Shown here one piece after another: positions 33,259 through 45,003 of a stretch of 64,000 nt of DNA (its first letter is position 1; each line of letters opens with the position of its first letter). A program made the position numbers and the translations under genes. The notes under the pieces were generated by a model. The model did no database searches. It was not told where the DNA came from and saw only the letters and a program-made list of their open reading frames with translations. The DNA is from Saccharum officinarum (taxonomy: Eukaryota > Streptophyta > Magnoliopsida > Poales > Poaceae), in contig CM036160.1 of assembly GCA_020631735.1 (NCBI GenBank), forward strand, positions 7,842,746 through 7,906,745, read 5' to 3'.

Positions 33259-33886
33259 TACCTAGCTTGTCGTGTTAATTAACCTCATTTCGTCTCGGGT
33301 GAAAATGCTACGCTGTTTTGGTGCTCAGGTGCTGTTCATCTTTTTTTAAAAAAAACTCCAAGATAATACATACAGTATATATACTCCCTCCGTGTCTCGA
33401 TCACAATACTTGACCTCACGGCGTCTCCAATTGTGCAATTAGTTATTTTTTTTTACCTATATTAAGTGATTCATGCATGCGTCTAAAGATTGATGTGATG
33501 GAAAAAGAGCGTAAAAATTTAGAATTTAGAGGAGAAGAAAATAAGGCCTAATCACTGTTCAGCTGGTCACATTAATTCAATGCCAGGTGACGCCACTATA
33601 TATTGACGTCCCTAGCTAGTACTCCTCCTAGTACTACAGGAGTACATCTCGTTTCTTTTTAGTGCAGGAATTTAACATGAAAACCCATGCTAGTAGGGAC
33701 TACCCGCTTGGTACATGCTAACATGCATGCATGTGTCGTAATCCTACTGGTTTTCTCGGAATGAACATTGTCTCCCATGGCGACTGTTTTGCTCATATGA
33801 AACTTATTTGCTTTCACATATATATACTAGTATCTCTTAAAGTGGTAGCGACGGCTTTGTAATTGCTACAATCCCAATACATATTA
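33259..33886. other. Spacer with truncated MITE pieces
   Basis: 33385-33400 looks like a Stowaway left end (CTCCCTCCGTGTCTCGATC) that runs into the right half of a Tourist-like MITE ending AAGGCC before TAA (about 33550). This is a chimera of two broken MITEs. The rest shows nothing. Confidence 0.45.
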
Positions 33887-34009
33887 CTCCTCCTGTTTCA
33901 AATTGTAAGTCGCTCTGACTTTTCTAGATACATTGTTTTTAATATACATAGCAAAAATAATATATCTAGAAAAGAAAGAATGATTTAGTACAATTTAGAA
34001 TGGACGGAG
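33887..34009. mobile_element. Short Stowaway MITE, 123 bp
   Basis: TA on both sides (33885-33886, 34010-34011). Ends CTCCTCCTGTTTCAAATTG and, inverted, CTCCGTCCATTCTAAATTG. The two arms pair along most of their length. Confidence 0.85.
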
Positions 34010-34011
34010 TA

Positions 34012-34507
34012 CTACTTATCTGACAATTACGGCAAAAATTCCGAGGAAATTTTCGTATTCCTTATAGCGGTTTGCTAACACTGCCAAGGAAACAATGCTT
34101 TTTTTTTGCGTCTCCATTTGCCTCAAGGAAACTGTAATACTGTTGACCTCCAACATAAAAATGTAGATTCTGATAATGTTTAGAGCCGTGGCGTTGGCCG
34201 GTCCTATTCGCTTGAACTTATCATCTTGGCATATCAGTGTTTTTCTTTCACAACAAATCAGTTTCAGCCGGTTTATCAGCCGCAGAAACCATTAGCTTCG
34301 TGTTGGTTAGGAAGTTTTCTCTTTCGTCCAATGGAAGGTAGCGGGCAATTATGCTTGTTCATATTCCCTTATGCGTGCCGAAGTTTTGTTCGTCGTCCCA
34401 CATGTAAATGTACCAATGTTCCAGGCTTGTTCAGTTTTCATGAAGTGGGGAGGGAGGAAAGCATCCACACCTTGAATATACAAGTGATTTTCTATCTATG
34501 AAACAAA
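34012..34507. other. Spacer
   Basis: No gene recognised. Short frames at 34226-34501 have no domain features. 34190-34290 has motifs (CGCTTGAACTTATCA, GGTTTATCAGCCG) reminiscent of a MITE interior, without definable ends. Confidence 0.4.
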
Positions 34508-34510
34508 TAA

Positions 34511-34740
34511 GGGCCTGTTTGGTTTGGGTGTTAAAGTTTAACAAACACTGTAGCACTTTCGTCTTATTTAACAAAAAAAATTTCAATTTTGGACTAATTA
34601 GGCTTAATAGATCCGTCTCGTAAATTACTCCTAATCTGTGTCGACATGTATGCAATTAGTTTACATTTAGTACTCCATACATTTATCGCAACATTGATAT
34701 GATGGGAGTTAAACTTTAACATGTTGTAACCAAACGGGCC
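34511..34740. mobile_element. PIF/Harbinger MITE, 230 bp
   Basis: TAA duplications at 34508-34510 and 34741-34743. Ends GGGCCTGTTTGGTTTGG and, inverted, GGCCCGTTTGGTTAC. Non-coding. Confidence 0.9.
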
Positions 34741-34743
34741 TAA

Positions 34744-35349
34744 TATGTTAGCGAAGGCTCCGCACGAAAACTTTCCAACGTGACTGTCTGGCTTCTCCTG
34801 AATTACCTACCCCTTCATCGATCTTCCATTTGGGGACCTACATCCAATTCCACGGGATGAGAAGGGTGCACATGGAAAAAAGAAAGGGGGGCATCGTCGA
34901 CCAGACGACGACGAACGGAGACGGACGGGGAGCCACTCCCGGCCGTAACCCCATCCGGTTGGCCAAGCAGTGCGCAGCTGTCAGCTGGGAACGGAACGGA
35001 GGAATCTGAGGTGACTGCAAACAGACAGGTGGGGTCCGGTGTGCTTGGCCGGCAGTGACACGACCGGAGACTGCAGGTGGGTGCAAACAGAAACAGTTGC
35101 GGACCACGACCGAACGGACTCCGATGCACGCGCCGCGCCGCAGACAGATGGGGTCCGGTGTGCTTGGCCGGCAGTGACACGACAGGAGACTGCAGGGTCC
35201 GTCCATCCGGCGCAGAAGCCCGCGCGATTCGCGGGGATTTCTTTACTACCTGCACGGCTGCACCACTAGTACTGCATGCCACTGCGCTGCCCGTTGGAAT
35301 TACTGCCACAATTAAGGCTCTGCTGTATCAGTGCCTTTTTTAACTTTGA
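34744..35349. other. GC-rich spacer with a short direct repeat
   Basis: 34820-35330 is GC-rich compared with its surroundings, and open frames run on both strands. A block beginning GGGGTCCGGTGTGCTTGGCC and ending near GAGACTGCAG occurs at about 35031 and again at about 35151. No domain or splice structure is recognised. It might be captured or relict genic DNA. Confidence 0.4.
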
Positions 35350-35584
35350 GGTCTCGTTTAGATCAATGGAAGTTAAAATTTTTCTAGCACTTTCGTTTAT
35401 ATTTAATAAATATTGTTAAATTATAGGCTAACTAGGCTCAAAAGATTTGTCTCGTGATTTACAATTAATCTTTATAATTAGTTATTTATTTTATCAATAT
35501 TTAATGCTCTATGTATGTGTCTAAAAATTAATGTGATGGAGAGAGTAAAAAAACTTGAAATTTAAAAGGAAAGAGAACGAGGCC
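35350..35584. mobile_element. PIF/Harbinger-like MITE, 235 bp
   Basis: Ends GGTCTCGTTTAGATC and, inverted, GGCCTCGTTCTC. The right flank is TTA (35585-35587); the left flank is TGA (35347-35349), a degenerate duplication. Interior shares the family core (GGCTCAAAAGATTTGTCTCG). Confidence 0.78.
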
Positions 35585-35779
35585 TTACTTTGCCTCTTTA
35601 CCCTCCTCCTTCCTTTTTTTTTCCTCTCCAGTTCATCTCAGGCTACTTTTTTAAAACAAAAAAAAATCCCAGGGTCCTTCTAGGCTAGTCTCAACCATCA
35701 GACACTTTGCTATTTTGTTCTAAATCATGATTTTACCTTAGATGCTTTTACACTCTGCTATTTTGTTCTAATAGGAGTA

Positions 35780-36185
35780 TATGTACCGTAGCCGTTTAAA
35801 CCTCATGTCAGAAGATTCCTCAGCTGGGGTTTATGATCAATGATCTTACAAATGTCGAACACTTTACGCTTTAGTAGTACTGTTGTAACCTGATTTTAAT
35901 TTTGGAATTAAGTTGTTCTGGAATTAACCTGATTTTAGTACTGTTGTACCACAACCCTTTAAACCTCATGTCAAAAGATTCGTTCAAAGGGTTTTATGAT
36001 GGGTGATCCTACAAATGTCTAACACTCGTGCTTTACTATTGTAATAACATGATTTTAGCTTTGGAGTTAAGGTGTTGCACTATTGCCTATGACTACACCT
36101 TCTTGTACCACAACCCTTAAAACCTCGTGTCACAAGTTTCCTTGGCATGGTTTTATGATGAGTGGTCTTACAAATGTTTGTTGTA
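35780..36185 (+). repeat. Three diverged tandem repeats of about 160 bp
   Basis: Units start near 35787, 35950 and 36111. Each has a core like TTTAAACCTCATGTCA...AGATT, then GTTTTATGATG..TGATC and CTTACAAATGTC. They are clearly related but diverged. Non-coding. Confidence 0.7.
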
Positions 36186-36189
36186 TATC

Positions 36190-37119
36190 AATAGTTTTCA
36201 CGTAACACAGAGTTGGTTAATCAAACTCAAATAAGATCATGATAGCTAAGGTGATGACTAATCTATTAGTTTTTTGTCTCCCAAGGTTGCGTACCATATT
36301 TGAATAGGTCGTACCATGCTTGCTGACTTTGACGGGTTAGCGACAAGTGTAAAACATTTTCTTCAAATCGGAAATAGATGTGTGTACCATTGCCGTGCTA
36401 TTAGTGCAGAGGAATAGTCGGTGGGGCCTAATGCCGCCAACATAAGCATGGGCTTAATCCTAGCTTTTATTGGAACCAATGCGTTGTCTAATTCATCCGA
36501 GTTCCGTCCACATGTTCCTAACTAGAGACAGGTATCTATTTTTGCACACACCTAATAAATCACATGATGCCTTAATTATAACAAGTGAGTCATGTCATGG
36601 TTTCACTTCAATATAGAATTGTAGTAGAGATATTTGTCTTTTGACATTTTACCATATATGGAGTATACCTTATAGTTCACATATACTCCTCTCATACAAA
36701 ATTTTCAAAGCTAGCTAATCTTTTTCAACGTAGGCATTGAGTGGCATCTAATAATTCAACCAAACACATTGTACGTCACAAGTATAATGATACTCCCTTA
36801 GTCCAAAATATAAGGAGAAGAAAAAAATCAATACTTAGGTCTCTGGACAAGACAATAATCATATGCACCATCCTGACATATATAGAATAGGTAGTTGGTT
36901 AAGAAAACCATGATAGTTAAGATCCGTCTAATCTATTTAACAAACTTGCGTTCTACTTGGATAGGAAATAAATAAATGTCTTGTGCTTATTGATTTTGAC
37001 CGTTAACAACAAGTGTAAACAATTTCTTCGAAAGTAGACATGTACAATGCTGTGTTACTAATGTGGAGTAATAGATGATGGGCCCTAATGCCACCAATGT
37101 AAATACATGCACATTCTAG
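36190..37119 (+). repeat. Diverged tandem duplication, second unit split by a CACTA element
   Basis: 36200-36560 resembles 36885-37119, and the similarity resumes at 39971 directly after the CACTA element: the shared order is GGGCCTAATGCC..CAA, then CTAGCTTTTAT, then GCGTTGTCTAA. This places the CACTA insertion inside the second unit and after the duplication. Confidence 0.68.
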
Positions 37120-39970
37120 CACTACGCCACGAACCCCCCTCTAGCAACATATGCCTCGCAACAGAAATAAGATGCGTTCCCGTCCATTACTCACGGTTCA
37201 ACATAAAAACAACTCCCCCCACCCAGCCTCCCGGTCAGCACACCAGTTTCTCCTTGGCTCCCTCTCACATAGGGTTTCGCATCGCTGCCCATCGCCAAAT
37301 CAATCTTGCCCCTTCGCCTTGCAGTGCCCTTTGGCTTGCAGCGGCTGCGGACGACCAAAGTCCTCGTTCCCCTGATGCGGCGATGCCAGTCTCATTCCCT
37401 CCTGGATTGGAGTAAGGATGCAACATCGATACTCCCTGTATATTTAACTCTAGATCTTTTTAACCCTTCCCTGGATCTTTAACCCTTTTTCGAGGCTCTC
37501 CATCCGGTCTGCTCCGCCATATTCCTCTAGATGGGATCTAAAGGCATGTTCCTGCAGGGAAATCACCACATTCAATCTTGTACTGATCAATCGGTTCAGT
37601 GGTGAGGAGAGGGGATGCGTCAGCTAGATCTGATGGATAAAGCTGTCTTCTCGTCTCATCTGCACTGTTGTTCTCCAGACAGTGCCTTCACATGTAACCC
37701 AAGCACATATCTTCCCCACCCTGTACACTCTTTCTATGTATATTTGAATCGACCTATGAAATTTAGTGCACCAATTGTATTCAAAGCCCAGATGTACTTT
37801 TCTATCAGAGATGCAGGGTTGACAGTTGTTTCAACTAAATATATTCGACAAGCCATGCCAGGAAGTGTTTACAGGCATTCGTTTCTTGTTGGTGTTCAAT
37901 TTCCACTGCCTAGATTTATTAAATTATAAATCAATAGCTGGATTGGTGATAGATATCTCATGCCATCTGCTTGCAATATCACCAATAGTGCCTGATAGTG
38001 CAGATGGAATAATTAATGAATGAAAGAAGGATCTGAGTGAACTTCCCATCGACAGTAGTACTTCTGAAAATGATTTTCATCTGTTTTGGTCCCTTTTAAT
38101 TAGTTTGTTCATGCATGTCCCTTTTAATTAGTTTGTTCATGCATGTGTGGTATTCGCAGTAGCCTGTATTAATATATATACTTAAGAACCTGTATTTGAG
38201 CAATGACATGGCACAGAGGCTAGCATTTGCCTGAGCAGGACGCTATATGTAGTGCTTTCAACCATAACTATTCCTCTCTCTATTTTATTAGAGCAGATTA
38301 GATTCTTGCACATATCGCATCTGTGAAGTTCTTGATCAGATTTTTTTAGTTTCTTATGTCTAGGTAAATCAAGCCAATGCGATCGTATCCAGGATCTGTA
38401 ATACCGGATCAACACAGGTATACTAGCTGTTTATTGTCTCACGTTTGTTAATTTTCTATGTGCTAGCCATACTTGTGGTCCAGATAAAAAATTATGGATG
38501 GTTTCTTTCATGATCAGATTGCATCTTATTAGTTACCTGGTGCCTTGCCTGAACAATTAGTATTGTTGCAGATTCACATCATTTTGGACTAAAATGATTT
38601 TACATCTCATAAGTGTCATATTACAGTAATCCAATGTTTATCTATAGGACAAGAACATAAATGGATGATCAGATGAGTGGAATGTTAGACAAAATTGAAT
38701 GAAGGAGAAACAAGGGCTACTGGTATTCTAAGAGGGATCCCTTTATGCCCCCATTTAAATATCTTTATCTTTCTAATTATTTTCTGACTTATTTCTGATG
38801 ACTAGTAAGTTGGATATACAGAAGATCGATATCAGACGTGACAAAAATACAGGTAGATCTTATTCTCATGTAATTTTCATATACAAATGTTTATGTAACA
38901 TAACTACTCATACGTCCTCAATGCTATGACATGAATAATATAAGTATTGTATGATGCTAAAATTCTTTGATGCTCTTGATATATAGTGTACACATACCCT
39001 AAGAATTTTACTTGTGTTTTTTCATATCTGAATAACCATTAAACATTGCTATAGTCCCTGATTTTGGCACAATGCTTTATTTAATTTTTAGAAAAGAGAT
39101 TACTTGCTGGGACCGAATTAGAGTACCTAATTGAGATTCAATTTATTTTTGGCATGGCTTAAGCGCTAAATCAGTTCACTGCTTTTATGGCAGGGTTGTA
39201 GCTGAATAATATGAATGAATCTTAAGTTCCGTGAGAGCTGCTAAGCTAGGAACAGGTATATACACATTGGCTCTCTATTTTCCTTTAGTGAGATATATAC
39301 ATTCATTGGGAAAAAATTGCATGTATTTTTTAAATATATATGTTCTTACAAATGCACTCTATGTTTTGACAGAGGACAGGTACATAATATTTTAGGGTGT
39401 TCAGATGATTGAAGGACCAAGAACAAAAAAATTTTCTCCTGAGATGAATTTTTTTAGATATAGTGTGTATTTTATTTTCAGTGAACTTTGTAATTAGTTA
39501 ACAATTGTACACAATTGCACTTTGTGCTATTCTCGTCTATGTACATATGTACAAAATCATTTATCTAATAAAATAAAATATTCAATATATTATCTAGTTT
39601 TATCTCAAGATCTGTAGTTTATAGCTGTGATGATGTATGGAGCATTATAAATATTTAATTGGCCAAACCATTTGGTGGAAAAGAATTATTATTTCGCAGC
39701 ATATATACATTGCAATAAAAAAATCCTGAAGCGTATTGCGTAGTTTTGCAGCAACGCATATATGCGTTAGTGAAACATAGGCACATCTGTTGCTAGCTTG
39801 CAACACTTATACACCTCTCTTACCAACACATATATATGTGATGCAAAAGAACCTTGCAACGCCACTTTAAGCAACGCATGTAACATGCGTTGGTATAGAC
39901 CCTAACAACATTTATTTTGACTTTTAGCAACACATATATGTGTTGCTAGAGGGGTGTTCCTCTTGTAGTG
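37120..39970. mobile_element. Complete non-autonomous CACTA element, 2851 bp
   Basis: Perfect 3-bp duplication TAG (37117-37119, 39971-39973). Ends CACTACGCCACGAAC and, inverted, CACTACAAGAGGAAC, followed on both sides by CCCCTCTAGCAACA. The right end carries palindromic motifs such as GCAACGCATATATGCGTTAG (39751) and AGCAACACATATATGTGTTGCT-type at 39926, with two more at 39822 and 39871; these are likely transposase sites. The interior has no transposase. 37190-37420 is GC-rich and might be acquired DNA, but frames at 37107-37929 show no recognisable domain. Confidence 0.9.
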
Positions 39971-39973
39971 TAG

Positions 39974-40539
39974 CTTTTATAAAGATATATGCGTTGTCTA
40001 ACTTTTCCAAGTTCCGTACAAATGTTCCAAACTAGAGATTATGTATCTTTTCATAGGCTAATTTTATGATAGATGTTACTACATTTATGACGAATTTACT
40101 TTGTTTTTTCATTGTTCGTGTAGCAGTTGCTCGATTGTTTATTAGGTTGCTGGTGCTCTGTTGTATATATTGTCCAGTCTAAATTCCTTCTTTTTAATAT
40201 AATTGAAAAAGTGAATTTGATTAAAATTAGTATATCCTGCTTAGGATAAGACTAGAACATCATATATTTTGGAAGAGAGGTATTACTAGACAAGGCACTA
40301 ATCATACATGGTCGAATCTCAACTCTTATTTGGTCAATCTCTATGTATAAAGTAAAAATGTTTACCATTTTAGTGTCAAAAAGGCTCTCCAAACAGAAAA
40401 GAAAAGCTACTGAGAAATGACTTGATTTTAGAACCGTTGTTGTCTTTGGAGTGAAATGATACGTGATTAAGCTTGGTGGGTCCAGGATGCCGGGCTTTAA
40501 ATTGGCATACGTCGCGATCTAGAGCAGGGGCGACGTTTA
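39974..40539. other. AT-rich spacer
   Basis: The first 100 bp complete the second unit of the split tandem duplication. Nothing else recognised. Confidence 0.4.
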
Positions 40540-40808
40540 GGTATTGTTTGGATGCAAAGTATTTTTAAAGTATTGGTGAAATACTATGGTTTTATAAAAT
40601 ACTTTGGTTTTTTAAAGTTACTGGGTGTTTGGATGCAACAAATCTTGTAGTCTCTAAAAAATCAAAATTGTAGTCTTTTTGGAGTTTTAGAAACTCTACT
40701 CATGACCTCTTTTTTTTTTCTAAACCACGGTTTTGTGTCTCTTTGGCTTATAAAACCATAGTTTCGTGATACTACAGGGTTTGATAACCACATCATCCAA
40801 ATAGGCCC
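40540..40808. mobile_element. PIF/Harbinger-like MITE, 269 bp
   Basis: TTA duplications at 40537-40539 and 40809-40811. Ends GGTATTGTTTGGATG and, inverted, GGGCCTATTTGGATG. The interior contains ATGGTTTTATAAAATAC-type internal inverted repeats. Confidence 0.82.
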
Positions 40809-40811
40809 TTA

Positions 40812-41272
40812 GATGTTTTTTTATGTTAAACACACGTAAGGAAAGTCATTACGGCTTCTGTATGACGTATCGTGTACATAATCAACCAAAGTAGATAAAA
40901 GAACTGAATAAAGAAGACCTTTTTTCACGCAACACACAAACCAATCTACTAGTATGTGCAAAGGAATATGCTGGCGTGCATGCACCTTTCTAGCGCCAGT
41001 TGGGCCTCATTCATTCATCGTGTCTACATAGCAGGCAGTCCCATCGATCGCCTTCTTCCCTTGTTGAAAATGTTGACAATGCGTCCCTAGTCTCCCTCCA
41101 TTTCAATAAGTGATTGGTTGTTCAAGAATAACAGGTACTAGAATCGAACTCTTGATATGCACCTTCTTTTTCTTTTACTTATTTTCATATTATTAGTCTT
41201 GAACAATAAAAATTACAAGCTCATTGTATTTGATTTGTAATTTCACTTTGGCTGCAAAAGACCCAATGATAC
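40812..41272. other. Spacer
   Basis: No gene or element recognised. Confidence 0.4.
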
Positions 41273-41280
41273 TGCCTTTT

Positions 41281-42254
41281 GGCGGAATACTCAGTTCTCT
41301 TCCTCAACTATAGTCCGAGGCTCAAATCGTCTACGGACCCCTAAAAGGTTGTTTTAGTCCTCAAACTTTACTTGTTGGTTCAATTTCATTATATAATTAC
41401 CAAAGTAACTATTTTGATCCTCAAACTTTACTTTTTAGGCTTGATTTCATCTATGAGCTATTAAAATGGTTGTTTCAATCACAAAAGTTTTCTTTCTTGG
41501 CTCAACTTCGGCTTCCCTCCTCCCTCGTCTAGGTGGCATGCACACTATTGCACCTCTTCATAGACAAATATTTTTCAAACCCACGACCCCGAGACATCTT
41601 TAGTGGCTTGTATAAGAACTCTTTAGCTCGAATTACTAATTCTAATGTGTTATTTTAAATGTTACCTTGTAATGGTATTTAATACCGTACCTTTGAGCAC
41701 CTTGATGAATTAGAACAATAATGAATGTACATTTTTTCCTTAGCTACTTTTAGCGATGCACTCAACTAGTAACCAACCTCAGCTAAAATAATATGTTTTT
41801 GTCGTCCATAAGCTAAAACATAATATTTGGTTATTCAAATGGAAAAATAAAACTATAATTGAACTATATGATATCCTAATTATGGTTTGAACAATCTAAT
41901 TTGTATTTGAGGATATTCGGGTCTATATTCATATTTGTTTTAAAATATAGATATACATGTGGAAAGTGTGAATGGTACTGGAGTTGATGAGGCACAACAG
42001 CACGATATTCCAAGTAGGACAAGGGACATAGTTGAGCCAAAAAAAAAAGAAAATTTTAGGAATCAAAATGGCCATTTCAATAATTCATGGACAAACTGAA
42101 CGAAAAATCGAAGTTTGAAGATTGGGATGGTTACTTCATAGTTCAGGGATGAAACTTAGGAAAAAAATCTAAGGACTCCAATGACCATTTTTAAAAATTA
42201 GACACAGAAATGAGCCCTGGGCGGTCATTGATGGACCAAAATGGCTATTCCGCC
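41281..42254. mobile_element. TIR element with 8-bp flanking repeat, 974 bp
   Basis: Terminal repeat GGCGGAATA at both ends in inverse orientation. Flanks TGCCTTTT (41273-41280) and TGACTTTT (42255-42262) differ at one position. Subterminal regions hold repeated CTCAAACTTTAC / GAAGTTTGAAG motifs. Non-coding. hAT-like by duplication length; a Mutator-type element cannot be excluded. Confidence 0.65.
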
Positions 42255-42262
42255 TGACTTTT

Positions 42263-42762
42263 TAGTTGTTACTTTTCTTTTCATGATTTGCTTAACAAGC
42301 TATAGTAATGACACCAAATATATATACTATAAAATATAATTATACTTTTTTAGTACAATAAGGCACCCAAGAAGATGAAAAAAGGAAAATAGTAGCAATT
42401 AACATCTTATTGGGGAATCAGTTAAACTTGTCATGTTTCTAGAGAGGTTATTAATGCAATTAATTTGTCTCCTTAAAATGCATCGGCAGGTACCAAAATT
42501 ATAGATGGCAGTCCATTATGGTAACCTTTGCTAAGTAATATCTGAAAACTTCTTGTGTTGAATTTCCATGGGTTAATTTTCATATTTCGTGAGCGCTAGA
42601 GTAATAGTAATAATATGGTCAGCAATAACTGCAAATTTTTTTGGACAGCACAAACCCAGCGACACTCTTCTTGAGACACGGTATCCAGCAGGGGCACAAT
42701 TACTCCTGTCCTCAACTCCTGATGGAATTGATCGATCAAGGCACGTCAGCGCGTATCCTTTT
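42263..42762. other. AT-rich spacer
   Basis: Nothing recognised. Confidence 0.4.
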
Positions 42763-43029
42763 GGGCCTCGTTTAGATGAGGGAATGAGGGAGAAAAACAC
42801 TGTATCAGAATTCCTGTAGCATTTCGTTTGTATTTGGTAAAAATTATCCAAATTTTGACTAACTAGGCTTAAAATGTTCGTCTCGCAAAGTACAACAAAA
42901 CTGTGCAATTAGTTTTTGATTTCATCAATATTTAGTACTCCATGCATTTGCCGATATTTTGATGTGACGGGAAATCTTCTTTTTGCATAGCGAAATTTGG
43001 GGGAGAATTAGGCGAACTAAACAAGGGCT
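42763..43029. mobile_element. PIF/Harbinger-like MITE
   Basis: Left end GGGCCTCGTTTAGATG and right end inverted AGCCCTTGTTTAGTTCG, with the family core ACTAACTAGGCTTAAAATG. Flanking duplication is not clear, so the ends may be off by a few bases. Confidence 0.7.
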
Positions 43030-43541
43030 CGGATCGGACGGAGCCTTTTTTCAAGGAAAAAAAGTACTCTTCTTTCTTCTCATTTCATTCAGGCTTCAGG
43101 TCCTGGACAGGGATGGATCTCAGCCATGCGCAGCAATGCAGCTCCTGCGCTGGTGACTGGCGAGTGGTGACCAGACCAGCTACCAGCCAGCCTGCGTCGT
43201 GGTGGTGGTGGGGGGGGGGGGGGGGGGGGGATGAATGGACCTTATCTCTGATGCATCAGTTGATGGTACTGCAGGTCATGTAGTTTCAGTCTTTCAGAGT
43301 AGCTACGGCAGCTCGGTGTGTATTTTACACCTATCCCATCAGATATTTAGACATATATACAAAGTATTAAATATAGATTACAAAATAATTAATTATACAG
43401 GTTGTGTGTATTTTACGAGATGAATGTTTTGAGCCTAATTAGTCCATAATTAGACAATATCGTGCTACAGTAAATATGTGCTAATGGTGAATTAATTAGT
43501 CTTAATAAATTTGTCTCACAGTTTACAGACGAACTCTATTA
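43030..43541. other. Spacer with a long G tract and a broken MITE
   Basis: An uninterrupted run of 21 G follows GGTGGTGGT at 43201. 43330-43540 holds Tourist-like interior motifs without ends. No gene. Confidence 0.5.
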
Positions 43542-43544
43542 TTA

Positions 43545-43986
43545 GACTACCCGCAGTGGGTACTCTAAAACGATACTCTAATTCTTTAGAGTATGAATAT
43601 AGAGTAAAAACTGCTGCACTAGGTACTCTAAAACGATACTCTATCCTTTCTCTCACTATATATTTAGAGTGGTGTTGTGCTTACTCTATACTCTATAGTG
43701 GCGGGCCACACTAGCTAAACAAAGGAAAAAATGCTATAACTCACAAACCAAAAATCCAAATTAAATTTCGATTGCACCATTAAATTCGTCTCAATAAAAA
43801 TCCTTCAAAACTAGATCACACATGGATATATTTAGATAAAGTGACAAGTGGGTCACATAATGGATATAGTGGATAGAGGATGATATAGAGGATGGATGGG
43901 TGCGGGAGAATTGAGTATATAGGAGAGAATCTTGCTGACTAGGACATATAGAGGATGAATATAGAGGTCCATGAGTGCGGGTAGTC
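43545..43986 (+). mobile_element. PIF-like MITE A, 442 bp, left arm of a large inverted repeat
   Basis: TTA duplications at 43542-43544 and 43987-43989. Ends GACTACCCGCAGTGGG and, inverted, GACTACCCGCACTCATGG. The same family supplies the ends of the cargo element at 5382-6489. Confidence 0.88.
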
Positions 43987-43998
43987 TTAGTTTTTTTA

Positions 43999-44255
43999 GG
44001 GCCCGTTTGGGAGGGCTCCGGGCGGCTCCGGCTCCCCTGACACCACCTGCGTGAATCACTGTAGAACACTGTTCACCGGAGCCAATTTTCTCTCTCCTCA
44101 TCTCCCTCTCTCACTTACACGCGCGACTGTTCACAGGAGCCGGAGACGCTCGTTTTTCTGGCTCCTCCGGCTCCCGTTCTCGCGCTACTACAGTGCCATG
44201 AACAGTATTTTCGCAGGTGAAGCCGGAGCCGACCGGAGCCCTCCCAAACAGGCCC
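43999..44255. mobile_element. PIF-like MITE, 257 bp, in the loop between MITE A and MITE B
   Basis: TTA duplications at 43996-43998 and 44256-44258. Ends GGGCCCGTTTGGGAGGGCTC and, inverted, GGGCCTGTTTGGGAGGGCTC. GC-rich interior, non-coding. Confidence 0.9.
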
Positions 44256-44316
44256 TTATTACTATCCTCATTCGATGTGACGACCAAAATTTTACATCTA
44301 TGAAACTAAGGCCTGG

Positions 44317-44756
44317 TTCTATCCGCACTCATAGACCTCTATATTCATCCTCTATACGTCCTAGTCAACAAGATTCTCTCATCTATACTCAATTCTCCCG
44401 CACCCATCCTTCCTCTATATCATCCTCTATTCATTCTATCCACTGTGGGACCCACTTATCACTTTATCTAAATATATCCATGTGTGATCTAGTTTTGAAG
44501 GATTTATTAAGACGAATTTAACGGTGCAATCGAAATTTATTTTATATTTTTGGTTTGTGAGTTATAACATTTTTTCCTTTGTTTAGCTAGTGGGGCCCGT
44601 CACTGCCCACTATAGAGTAAGCACTGTACCACTCTAAATATAGAGTGAGAGAAAGAATAGAGTATCGTTTTAGAATACCAAGTGCAACAATTTTTACTCT
44701 ATATTCATACTCTAAAGCTTTAGAGTATCCCTTTAGAGTACCCATTGCGGGTAGTC
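44317..44756 (-). mobile_element. PIF-like MITE B, inverted partner of MITE A
   Basis: Matches the reverse complement of 43545-43986 along its whole length. Right end GGGTAGTC followed by TTA (44757-44759). The left end reads TTCTATCCGCACTC and lacks a TTA, so it is slightly damaged. Confidence 0.82.
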
Positions 44757-45003
44757 TTAGATTGCAAATTTTTTCAGGGTTGCCGGCTCAGCTAGACTAC
44801 TGTCGTGGTTTGTATCCACCGACGAACTGGACTGTATGAACATTGTATACACCCAAGAGGAATGCAAAAGATAGACTGCTAGTACTCCATTTGATTCAGC
44901 TGCTGCCGGTTTGACTATATATGATTCAGTCAAATTTCACTACAATCTTTGAATTTGTCTCGAGTTTTGATCTACGTCCTAGTCCTTTTAATTACGCATT
45001 TAC

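Noticed and set aside
35780..36185. CRISPR-like repeat array
   Set aside because: Only three diverged units of about 160 bp in a plant-type genome; no constant short repeat with unique spacers.
37107..37929. Frames of about 100 codons as a small host gene
   Set aside because: They lie within a CACTA element with exact ends, in different frames, with no domain or credible intron boundaries.
43210..43230. Run of 21 G as a functional G-quadruplex or telomere-like site
   Set aside because: A single homopolymer without telomeric pattern; may be partly a sequencing artefact.
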